From assembly GCA_027858215.1 (NCBI GenBank), contig JAQIDD010000382.1, positions 1 to 5,256 on the forward strand: a stretch of DNA of 5,256 bases. Reading direction: 5' to 3'. This DNA comes from Candidatus Delongbacteria bacterium. GTDB taxonomy: Bacteria > Bacteroidota > Bacteroidia > Bacteroidales > ML635J-15. This document shows, one piece after another, positions 1-5,256 of this stretch (positions are counted from its first letter, which is position 1; the number at the start of each line of letters is the position of its first letter). The notes beneath the pieces were generated by a model. That model ran no database searches. It was not told where the DNA came from and saw nothing but the letters and a program-made list of their open reading frames with translations. The position numbers and the translations under genes are program-made.

Positions 1-226
1 CATTATTACTCAAGTATCATCTTTTTTTAAAAAGGATTGACAGATTTTTGGGAACAACCGGTCAATTTATCAAGCGGCATAATCAATGGCTGTATTACAG
101 GCTTAAGCGCAAATAGTAAAATGTAGATTCCGCTTCTTGTCTTTCTTGCTTTTGTTGCTTGATGCGTTAGTGGCATCCAAAATGTGTCAGATTTGCAAAG
201 TGAATTTTCTGTATAAGAAATTTTTT
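1..226. other. Non-coding leader region upstream of the lipoprotein gene
   Basis: No convincing gene is visible here. A 78-codon minus-strand frame (27-263) crosses the lipoprotein start and its translation has no recognisable domain or composition, so it is treated as chance. The region is AT-rich. A short inverted repeat (ATTGAC at 36-41, GTCAAT at 61-66) is too weak to call a terminator. I see no tRNA or riboswitch-like structure. Confidence 0.5.
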
Positions 227-234
227 TACATTTG
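227..234 (+). promoter_or_regulatory. Candidate Bacteroidota -7 promoter box (TACATTTG)
   Basis: TACATTTG matches the Bacteroidota housekeeping -7 consensus TAnnTTTG exactly and lies 27 bases before the lipoprotein ATG at 262, which implies a short leader of roughly 20 bases. A TTTG at 192-195 could be the -33 box, but its 31-base gap is longer than usual, so the upstream half is not supported. The match is seen in the sequence; the promoter role is inferred. Confidence 0.4.
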
Positions 235-261
235 TTGAATAATAACCAAAAGATCAAAATC

Positions 262-1134
262 ATGAAAAACCCACATTATCTCGTATTTTTATTTGCTGTG
301 TTGATTGTGTTTCTTTCTGCCTGTGAAAAAGATGATGAAGAAAACAATGACACATTAACCAATGAAGAAGTTATGGATGCCATTGGTGATTATGCCAAAG
401 CGCAGAACATGTTTGCCGAAGCTACCGATGAAGCTGAATCGACTGCCCGAACTTCTGATGACAGCCTGGATAACAGGGGAGCAAATCCACCAAAACTCGT
501 AAAAACCGATTCTTTCCCTCAAATTACCATTGATCCGTTTGACCTGGACACATGGCCAAAAACCATCCGTGTGAATTTTGGTGAAGACAACATGTTGTGC
601 CAAGATGGCAGGCAACGCCGCGGCGTTATCAATATTGAAGCAACCGATTTTTATCGTGAACCAGGCTGCCAACTTACCACTACTTTCGAAGAGTTTTATC
701 AGAACGATCATAAAGTGGAGGGGACACGTATTTGTACCAACAACGGAGAAAACACAGCTGGTAATCTGACCTACACACTTGAGGTTGTTGACGGCCACAT
801 TACCACCCCCGAAGGTGACCACATTTATTATGAAGAAAACACCGAGCGTGAATGGGTTGCCGGAAAAGAAACCTTGCTGAACCCATGGGATGATAATTAC
901 CTGGTTACCGGAGATCAGTCTGGTATCAGTTCCGACAGTGTCAATTATACGTTGTCAGTACATGATGTTGATCCCCTGGATGTCATTGTAAACTGCAAAT
1001 GGATAAGAGCGGGCAAACTGGATCTGAACATTGAAGACTTTCCCCTTATTACCATTGACTATGGTATTGGAACATGTGATAATGAAGCTGTAGCAACGAT
1101 TAACGGTGTAGATTATACGTTTTATATGCAATGA
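262..1134 (+). CDS. Secreted Bacteroidota lipoprotein of unknown function
   Basis: The frame is also open from 232, but the ATG at 262 is preferred because it puts a classical lipoprotein signal at the very N-terminus: Lys2, a hydrophobic stretch at about residues 5-18, then lipobox LSAC with Cys21. The residues after the cysteine (EKDDEE) resemble the K-(D/E)2 export tag that sends Bacteroidota lipoproteins to the cell surface, so an outer-membrane, possibly surface-exposed location is inferred. The mature part (about 270 residues) starts with a Glu/Asp/Ser-rich linker to about residue 75. A beta-rich domain follows, with cysteines at about 113, 136, 158, 245 and 272. A motif of the form I-x-(V/I)-(N/D)-(F/Y)-G...C-(Q/D)-(D/N) occurs twice, near residues 105-115 and 265-274. 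The C-terminal DYGIGTCDN stretch is of a kind I associate with uncharacterised Bacteroidota lipoproteins. No enzyme motif is recognisable. The stop is TGA, six bases from the convergent thioesterase end. Confidence 0.9.
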   Translation: MKNPHYLVFLFAVLIVFLSACEKDDEENNDTLTNEEVMDAIGDYAKAQNMFAEATDEAESTARTSDDSLDNRGANPPKLVKTDSFPQITIDPFDLDTWPKTIRVNFGEDNMLCQDGRQRRGVINIEATDFYREPGCQLTTTFEEFYQNDHKVEGTRICTNNGENTAGNLTYTLEVVDGHITTPEGDHIYYEENTEREWVAGKETLLNPWDDNYLVTGDQSGISSDSVNYTLSVHDVDPLDVIVNCKWIRAGKLDLNIEDFPLITIDYGIGTCDNEAVATINGVDYTFYMQ

Positions 1135-1140
1135 TGAACT

Positions 1141-1545
1141 CTACTGCATGGTTGCTTTGACAGCTTTTTGCAATACTTCAGGACATCGTGTAGCACGCAT
1201 CGTTTTTGCATTAACAGATGCTAAGCATACATTTGCTTCATTCAAAAGGCCTTTTTTAGGGTGATATACTGATTGTTTGAATAATAGCCGTACTTGTGGA
1301 ACTGCAACCATGCAAGTTTTTATGATGATTTCATCTTTCAGTTCTGCAGGCATAAAATACTGCATTTCAACAGAAATGGCAGGAAATATGACCTCTTTTT
1401 CTGATTTCTTCTCTGGCAAATTCAAGGCCCTCATCTAGGCATCCCTTCCCATCTCATAGAAACGCAAATAATTGGCATAATAGACTATGCCCATGGCATC
1501 GGTATCTGCATATAAAACGTGGTAAATGGTATCAACAGTTTTCAT
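1141..1545 (-). pseudogene. YbgC-type hotdog acyl-CoA thioesterase with in-frame TAG at codon 37
   Basis: This is the last gene of the operon. Its ATG at 1545-1543 overlaps the exonuclease stop in an ATGA arrangement, which fixes the start. Residues 1-36 contain the 4HBT/YbgC active-site signature (YADTDAMGIVYYANYLRFYE, about residues 12-31), with Asp16 matching the catalytic Asp of the family. Codon 37 (1437-1435) is TAG, directly after ...GRDA and before MRALNL; YbgC relatives have Trp or Tyr there, as in RTEWLR. The same frame then continues with the normal family C-terminal half (97 codons from the ATG at 1434), giving 134 residues if the stop is ignored, the usual YbgC length. One base change from TGG, TAT or TAC explains it. 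Intact, it would hydrolyse acyl-CoA thioesters in the cytoplasm. If 1434 is used as a start, the product lacks the catalytic Asp. Alternatives are a sequencing error or readthrough. Family call very sure; pseudogene status less so. Confidence 0.8.
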
Positions 1546-2132
1546 AAGGCAGATTTTAAGGCATTGTAAATTTTTAAACTTATCCAGGCATCAGTGGCAG
1601 CATAAATGAGCTGTGGTTTTGACAAATGGTTGGCTTCCCAGTTTGTCAACCTTTGAGATTTTGATAATCGCATGTGAAAAAGCATAGCAGTAAGCTTTCT
1701 TAAGCTTTTTACTTTCAACCCCGCCTCTTCAGCCATATTCTGGATATCAGCAAAACCTTCAGCTTTAAAATCATGCATTTGTTGCAGAGCTTTTATATCA
1801 TCATGCACAGCTGCTCCTGCCTTAACAATATGCCCGGAAGCTAAAATATGAATTATTTCCTTTGGCAATGGCCTTTTATTTAAGCGAAATATGAAAGCTT
1901 TCTCGTCTGAAGATAATTGCAATAAGGCAACTTTGTTTTGATTGGCAATTCCTTTTTTAAAAGAAGGCTTAGTTTCTGTGTCAAAACCTATGACACCAAA
2001 ACCGGATAAATGTTCATATGCCTCCCGTTCCTGATCTTCAGTGCTAACAACAACGATTTTTCCGGAAAAAGTAACCTTTGGCAATTTGCGGATTTGATTC
2101 TTTTCTATTTCTTCAATATGGAACTTACCCAT
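1542..2132 (-). CDS. 3'-5' exonuclease domain protein (DEDDy, RNase D/WRN-like)
   Basis: This is a 196-residue single-domain DnaQ-fold exonuclease. The three exo motifs are visible: Exo I GFDTET (Asp51, Glu53), Exo II in KAGAAVHDDIKAL (Asp112), and Exo III YAATDAW (Tyr177, Asp181). Together these form the DEDDy metal-binding set of the RNase D/WRN exonuclease family. A SQRLTNWEA stretch before Exo III is also typical. No HRDC or helicase domain is attached, so it is a stand-alone nuclease that probably trims RNA or DNA 3' ends in the cytoplasm; its substrate cannot be told. The ATG at 2132 is preferred to a GTG at 2162 because the GTG start would add ten residues lying wholly inside the upstream gene. 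With the ATG start, the overlap with the DUF5063 stop is eight bases. Its own TGA overlaps the thioesterase ATG, so the three genes are probably translationally coupled. Confidence 0.93.
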   Translation of the reverse strand: MGKFHIEEIEKNQIRKLPKVTFSGKIVVVSTEDQEREAYEHLSGFGVIGFDTETKPSFKKGIANQNKVALLQLSSDEKAFIFRLNKRPLPKEIIHILASGHIVKAGAAVHDDIKALQQMHDFKAEGFADIQNMAEEAGLKVKSLRKLTAMLFHMRLSKSQRLTNWEANHLSKPQLIYAATDAWISLKIYNALKSAL

Positions 2133-2652
2133 TATCTCTGTTTTTGTTTCTAAAACTTTCACTTATAACAAGTCTGTGGAGATGTTCACTTAGAACCAAG
2201 GTTCTTAATCCCCAGTAATAATCAAAATTGTACTTGCATTCCCATACAGCATCATTGCGAATCTGTTCATCTCCATCTCGATACTGAGACATGAAGTTAC
2301 CAATATCTTGATATATATCAGCAAACAATTCGGATAATTCCACATGAAAATAATCTTCAGTGTTCATCAGAAAATTATCCTCAAGGTGAACAGTAACATC
2401 AAAATCACCCAATTTTTCATTCAAACTGCTTTTTATATATGTATAATGCTCTGGTGTGACATAGTACTCCAGTTCTCCCTGAAGTTCATTTTCTAGATTG
2501 GGCAACTTTGTGGCTGCTACATAAAGCATTGGTAACTTGTGTTGACATTCCAACACAAAATGCTTTGAATCCATGCCAGAAGCTGATTCTATTAACTCTA
2601 CAAGCGCTTTGGTTATCCTGACAAAATCTAAAATATTTTGTTTTGCTTCCAT
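2125..2652 (-). CDS. DUF5063 domain protein
   Basis: This is a 175-residue, acidic, mostly helical cytoplasmic protein without signal peptide or membrane segment. It resembles the Bacteroidota DUF5063 family over its whole length: an N-terminal helix (ILDFVRITKALVELIE), a LPMLYVAA segment near residue 40, YYVTPEHY at about 63-70, the conserved LFADIYQDIGNF at about 109-120, and a C-terminal pattern with Cys139, NF142-143 and YYWG 145-148. The function of the family is unknown. The frame is also open to an ATG at 2751, but the extra 33 residues do not look like family sequence and begin ten bases from an inverted-repeat element, so 2652 is chosen. It is the first gene of the minus-strand operon and overlaps the exonuclease start (ATGGGTAA), which suggests coupled expression and a role near that nuclease. 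The link to the exonuclease is inference. Confidence 0.85.
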   Translation of the reverse strand: MEAKQNILDFVRITKALVELIESASGMDSKHFVLECQHKLPMLYVAATKLPNLENELQGELEYYVTPEHYTYIKSSLNEKLGDFDVTVHLEDNFLMNTEDYFHVELSELFADIYQDIGNFMSQYRDGDEQIRNDAVWECKYNFDYYWGLRTLVLSEHLHRLVISESFRNKNRDNG

Positions 2653-2761
2653 TTTGTACTTTTCTGCAAAGTTGTAAAAAATGACAGTATAATCATGATA
2701 TTTTTTAAGAAATTGGGATTGATGATTTTTGTTTATCAGTATTTTAATCATGTTTTAATTA

Positions 2762-2793
2762 AAGGGGACTTCTATTAATTCTTTCGCATCAAG
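2762..2793 (+). repeat. Left terminal inverted repeat
   Basis: It begins AAGGGGACTTCT and its first 23 bases are the exact reverse complement of 3170-3192. Bases 24-27 differ, then the last five match again. It lies ten bases from the far-upstream ATG (2751) of the DUF5063 frame. Confidence 0.85.
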
Positions 2794-2794
2794 A

Positions 2795-2886
2795 TTTTCA
2801 GCGTTTTTCATAGACAATGAAAATTTTTGAAGCACTATCGGGATAATGCAATAAAATTTGAAACAGTATATGAGAAACGCTGAAAA
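2795..2886. repeat. Internal fold-back, 17-base arms
   Basis: The arms are 2795-2811 (TTTTCAGCGTTTTTCAT) and 2870-2886 (ATGAGAAACGCTGAAAA), pairing at 16 of 17 positions around a 58-base loop. The single mismatch would be a G-U wobble in RNA from the plus strand but an A-C mismatch in RNA from the minus strand. It starts one base inside the left terminal repeat, so it appears to be part of the element's architecture. Confidence 0.75.
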
Positions 2887-2923
2887 CCCTACGGGAACAA
2901 ATATAATAAACAATCTGACTACG

Positions 2924-2965
2924 TTAAAATTTTTCTAAATAGCTTTGGCTTCAGAAAAATTTTAA
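2924..2965. repeat. Perfect 13-base AT-rich hairpin
   Basis: TTAAAATTTTTCT (2924-2936) and AGAAAAATTTTAA (2953-2965) are exact reverse complements around a 16-base loop. The stem has only one G-C pair (plus A-T), so it is not a standard GC-rich terminator, although a T-rich tract (2968-2972) follows. It marks the switch from the AT-rich to the GC-richer half of the element. Confidence 0.7.
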
Positions 2966-2982
2966 TAATTTTGGCTGCACTC

Positions 2983-3133
2983 GGCATAGCTCAAGCAGGT
3001 TCGGCTCAGCTCACAGCGTCGCAAGCTTGGCTCTGCCCTCATTTGACTTCGTCTTCTTCCTCCTTGCAAGGCATAGTTAAAGCAAGCTTTGCCTCTGCAC
3101 TTGCTTCGTTCGTCAGTTGCACAAAATTTGTGC
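2983..3133. repeat. GC-richer module with imperfect internal repeats
   Basis: GGCATAG begins two related stretches at 2983 and 3070 (about 17 of the first 23 bases agree). A GCAAGCTT...CTCTGC pattern occurs near 3022-3037 and 3082-3097. Short fold-backs include AAGCAAG/CTTGCTT (3080-3086, 3100-3106) and GCACAAA/TTTGTGC (3119-3133). The composition differs sharply from the AT-rich flanks. No protein is evident on either strand. Confidence 0.5.
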
Positions 3134-3160
3134 CTTGCATCTTATTCATTACATTTGTTT

Positions 3161-3192
3161 CTTGAAAGAAAAGAATTAATAGAAGTCCCCTT
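3161..3192 (-). repeat. Right terminal inverted repeat
   Basis: This is the reverse-complement partner of 2762-2793, ending ...AGAAGTCCCCTT. Its outermost T is also the first base of a TATATTTG box (3192-3199), so the element edge and a possible hutU promoter touch. Confidence 0.85.
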
Positions 3193-3199
3193 ATATTTG
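3192..3199 (+). promoter_or_regulatory. Candidate -7 promoter box for hutU (TATATTTG)
   Basis: TATATTTG matches TAnnTTTG exactly and would give a leader of roughly 65 bases before the hutU ATG at 3272. The nearest upstream TTG (3162-3164, in the right terminal repeat) is 27 bases away, too far for a good -33 box, so support is partial. Within the leader, AACTTACA (3232-3239) and TGTAGTT (3251-3257) form an imperfect inverted repeat that could bind a regulator, but this is weak. Confidence 0.3.
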
Positions 3200-3271
3200 T
3201 CATTGTTCCAAATTTATGATTGAGTAATAGTAACTTACAATTTTTAACAATGTAGTTTAATTATTTATATT

Positions 3272-5256
3272 ATGGACAAAGCAGCATTTCAACAACAGAT
3301 ACGAAGAGGCATTCCCTCTGAATTACCCGCACCGAAAGTGTATGACCCGAACGTTGATCATGCCCCGAAACGCAAGGATATTTTATCCGGCGATGAAAAA
3401 AAACTGGCTTTGAAAAATGCATTGCGTTATTTTGACACAAAACATCATACTACACTGGCGCCTGAGTTTGCGGAAGAAATGAACAAATACGGCCGGATTT
3501 ACATGCATCGCTTTCGTCCGGATTATGACATGTATGCCCGTCCGCTTGACGAATATCCCGGGAAATCCGAGCAGGCAAAATCCATCATGTTGATGATCCA
3601 GAATAACCTGGATCCCGCGGTTGCTCAACATCCACACGAATTAATAACCTATGGTGGCAATGGCTCTGTTTTTCAAAACTGGGCTCAATACCTTTTGACC
3701 ATGAAATACTTGTCAGAAATGACCGATGAACAAACGCTGGTCATGTATTCAGGCCATCCGATGGGATTGTTCCCGTCACATAAAGATGCACCCCGTATGG
3801 TTGTTTCAAATGGGATGGTTATTCCCAATTATTCCCAACCTGATCACTGGGAAAAGTTCAATGCACTGGGAGTATCCCAGTATGGTCAGATGACAGCGGG
3901 CTCCTTTATGTACATTGGTTCGCAAGGCATTGTGCATGGAACCACCATCACAGTATTGAATGCCTCAAGAATGATTGATAAAGACAATACAAAAGGTACA
4001 AAGCTGTTTGTTACATCCGGCCTTGGGGGGATGAGCGGGGCTCAACCCAAAGCAGGGAACATTGCGGGAGTAGTTAGCATCACTGCTGAAATCAACCCTT
4101 CTGCTGCTAACAAAAGGCTGGAGCAAGGTTGGGTGGATGAACTCATTGATGATGCCGATAAAACCATTGATGCTGCCCTGAGATACAAGGAAAAACAACA
4201 AGCTCATTCCATTGCTTACCTTGGTAACATTGTGGATTTATGGGAGCGAATGGCTGAAAGAAACATTAAGGTGGACCTTGGCTCTGATCAAACCTCATTG
4301 CATAATCCCTGGTCAGGTGGTTATTACCCCGCAGGGCTGAGTTTTGAAGAAGCATATGAGCTGATGTCAACAGACCCTGAGAGATTCAAATCAAAAGTAA
4401 AAGCATCGCTTAAACGACAGGTTGATGCTATCAATAAGCTGACAGCCAGTGGTATGTATTTCTTTGATTATGGCAATGCTTTTCTCCTGGAATCATCACG
4501 CGCAGGTGCCGATATCATGGATGAAGCCGGCGAGAATTTCCGTTACTCAAGCTATGTACAGGATATCATGGGCCCGATGTGCTTTGATTACGGATTTGGC
4601 CCGTTTCGATGGGTATGTACTTCCGGAGATCCGGCTGACCTTGAAACCACCGATAAAATAGCCATGGATGTGTTGACAAAAATGTCTGAAACTGTACCCC
4701 CTGAAATTACCCAGCAGATGAAAGACAACATCCGGTGGATAGCAGGGGCAAAAGAAAATAAACTGGTAATTGGTTCCCAGGCCCGTATCTTGTATGCCGA
4801 TGCTGAAGGCCGCATCAAAATAGCCGAAGCTTTCAATAAAGCCATTGCGGAAGGTAAAATCAAAGCTCCGGTTGTACTGGGACGTGATCACCATGATACA
4901 TCAGGAACAGATTCTCCTTTCAGGGAGACTTCCAATATTTACGATGGCTCACAATTCACTGCTGATATGGCCATTCAAAATGTGATTGGTGATGCTTTCC
5001 GTGGTGCTACCTGGGTATCCATTCATAACGGAGGTGGTGTTGGTTGGGGCGAAGTCATCAACGGAGGCTTTGGTATGACCCTTGATGGATCGGCTGATGC
5101 TGACCGTCGTCTGAAAAGCATGATTTATTGGGATGTAAATCACGGAATTGCCCGTAGAAGTTGGGCAAGAAATGAAGGAGCCATGTTCGCAGCTAAACGG
5201 GAAATGGAGAGAAATCCTGATATGACAGTGACATTCCCGAATTTGGTGGATGATGA
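3272..5256 (+). CDS. hutU: Urocanate hydratase (urocanase), 3' end cut by window
   Basis: Urocanase converts urocanate to 4-imidazolone-5-propionate, the second step of histidine degradation, in the cytoplasm with tightly bound NAD+. The reading frame is open for 661 codons and continues past the window; its last residues are NLVDD, so probably only a few residues are missing relative to the long (about 670-residue) urocanases. Family blocks appear in order: YGGNGSVFQNWAQY (from 127), SGHPMGLFPSHKDAPR, YGQMTAGSFMYIGSQGIVHG, the NAD-binding GLGGMSGAQP (from about 250), DQTSLHNP (from 339), GPMCFDYGFGPFRW with Cys437 matching the conserved cysteine of Pseudomonas urocanase, GRDHHDTSGTDSPFRET (from 537) and HNGGGVGWG (from 585). 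The ATG at 3272 has no Shine-Dalgarno sequence, which is normal in Bacteroidota. Other hut genes are not in view and may follow downstream. The frame shows no internal stop. Confidence 0.98.
   Translation, partial: MDKAAFQQQIRRGIPSELPAPKVYDPNVDHAPKRKDILSGDEKKLALKNALRYFDTKHHTTLAPEFAEEMNKYGRIYMHRFRPDYDMYARPLDEYPGKSEQAKSIMLMIQNNLDPAVAQHPHELITYGGNGSVFQNWAQYLLTMKYLSEMTDEQTLVMYSGHPMGLFPSHKDAPRMVVSNGMVIPNYSQPDHWEKFNALGVSQYGQMTAGSFMYIGSQGIVHGTTITVLNASRMIDKDNTKGTKLFVTSGLGGMSGAQPKAGNIAGVVSITAEINPSAANKRLEQGWVDELIDDADKTIDAALRYKEKQQAHSIAYLGNIVDLWERMAERNIKVDLGSDQTSLHNPWSGGYYPAGLSFEEAYELMSTDPERFKSKVKASLKRQVDAINKLTASGMYFFDYGNAFLLESSRAGADIMDEAGENFRYSSYVQDIMGPMCFDYGFGPFRWVCTSGDPADLETTDKIAMDVLTKMSETVPPEITQQMKDNIRWIAGAKENKLVIGSQARILYADAEGRIKIAEAFNKAIAEGKIKAPVVLGRDHHDTSGTDSPFRETSNIYDGSQFTADMAIQNVIGDAFRGATWVSIHNGGGVGWGEVINGGFGMTLDGSADADRRLKSMIYWDVNHGIARRSWARNEGAMFAAKREMERNPDMTVTFPNLVDD

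Larger units (their letters stand above)
2762..3192. mobile_element. 431-base MITE-like element with terminal inverted repeats
   Basis: The stretch is bounded by inverted repeats at 2762-2793 and 3161-3192 (28 of 32 bases match, the outer 23 exactly). It lies in the divergent gap between the DUF5063 operon and hutU. No transposase or other credible protein is encoded; a 64-codon plus-strand frame (2971-3165) has a Ser/Ala-rich low-information translation. The left half is AT-rich with two long fold-backs. The right half (about 2971-3145) is visibly richer in GC and has imperfect internal repeats. A TTA triplet flanks the outer edges (2759-2761 and 3191-3193), but the exact ends and target duplication are ambiguous because the repeat ends in AA/TT. 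A MITE mobilised by a transposase elsewhere is the best reading. A structured non-coding RNA or a paired regulatory repeat are alternatives. Confidence 0.6.

Noticed and set aside
27..263. 78-codon minus-strand frame upstream of the lipoprotein
   Set aside because: It overlaps the lipoprotein start and its promoter box, and its translation shows no domain, family resemblance or gene-like composition.
355..822. 155-codon minus-strand frame inside the lipoprotein gene
   Set aside because: It is antisense to a clearly supported coding region and has no recognisable protein features, so it is a shadow frame.
1435..1437. General reassignment of TAG to an amino acid
   Set aside because: The thioesterase itself ends at the family-typical position with TAG, and more than 1200 other codons in the window show no internal TAG, so an isolated nonsense change or error is simpler.
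2653..2700. Possible -7 box (ACAACTTTG on the minus strand) for the DUF5063 operon
   Set aside because: It does not fit TAnnTTTG (four bases separate TA from TTTG) and no -33 partner is seen.
2971..3165. 64-codon plus-strand frame inside the inverted-repeat element
   Set aside because: Its translation is low-information, rich in Ser, Ala and Leu, and follows the repeat structure. It runs into the right terminal repeat and resembles no transposase or small protein.
2762..3192. CRISPR array or toxin-antitoxin locus in the intergenic gap
   Set aside because: There are no regularly spaced direct repeats with unique spacers and no pair of small coding frames; the structure is inverted repeats.
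4547..4894. Overlapping minus-strand frames within hutU (also 3383-3637, 3965-4207, 4588-4863, 4949-5143)
   Set aside because: All are antisense to a highly conserved urocanase and show no domain of their own.

Overview
This 5256-base window looks chromosomal and comes from a member of the Bacteroidota, probably order Bacteroidales. The basis is moderate-to-low GC, a lipoprotein whose signal peptide ends LSAC followed by an acidic Lys/Asp/Glu surface-export tag, a DUF5063 gene overlapping a DEDDy 3'-5' exonuclease gene, TAnnTTTG-type -7 promoter boxes, and starts without Shine-Dalgarno sequences. Species cannot be named from the sequence alone.

Layout. Positions 1-261 are non-coding and carry a candidate promoter (227-234). 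Positions 262-1134 (+) encode a secreted lipoprotein of unknown function. Six bases later, on the opposite strand, lies a three-gene overlapping operon read right to left: DUF5063 protein (2652-2125), RNase D-like 3'-5' exonuclease (2132-1542) and a YbgC-type hotdog acyl-CoA thioesterase (1545-1141). The thioesterase reading frame is interrupted by one in-frame TAG at codon 37, where relatives carry an aromatic residue. Everything around that codon is otherwise intact.

The divergent gap between DUF5063 and the next gene holds a 431-base element (2762-3192) bounded by 32-base terminal inverted repeats, the outer 23 bases of which match exactly. It contains several smaller fold-back sequences and a GC-richer, internally repetitive module, and encodes no convincing protein. 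It looks like a MITE, that is, a non-autonomous transposon-like repeat. A TAnnTTTG box sits on its right edge, facing the next gene.

Positions 3272-5256 (+) encode urocanate hydratase (HutU), the second enzyme of histidine degradation. It is almost complete and runs off the window end.

The genes do not form one pathway: a lipoprotein, a small nuclease/thioesterase operon and a histidine-utilisation gene are neighbours. The most notable points are the inverted-repeat element and the single stop codon in an otherwise well-preserved thioesterase.
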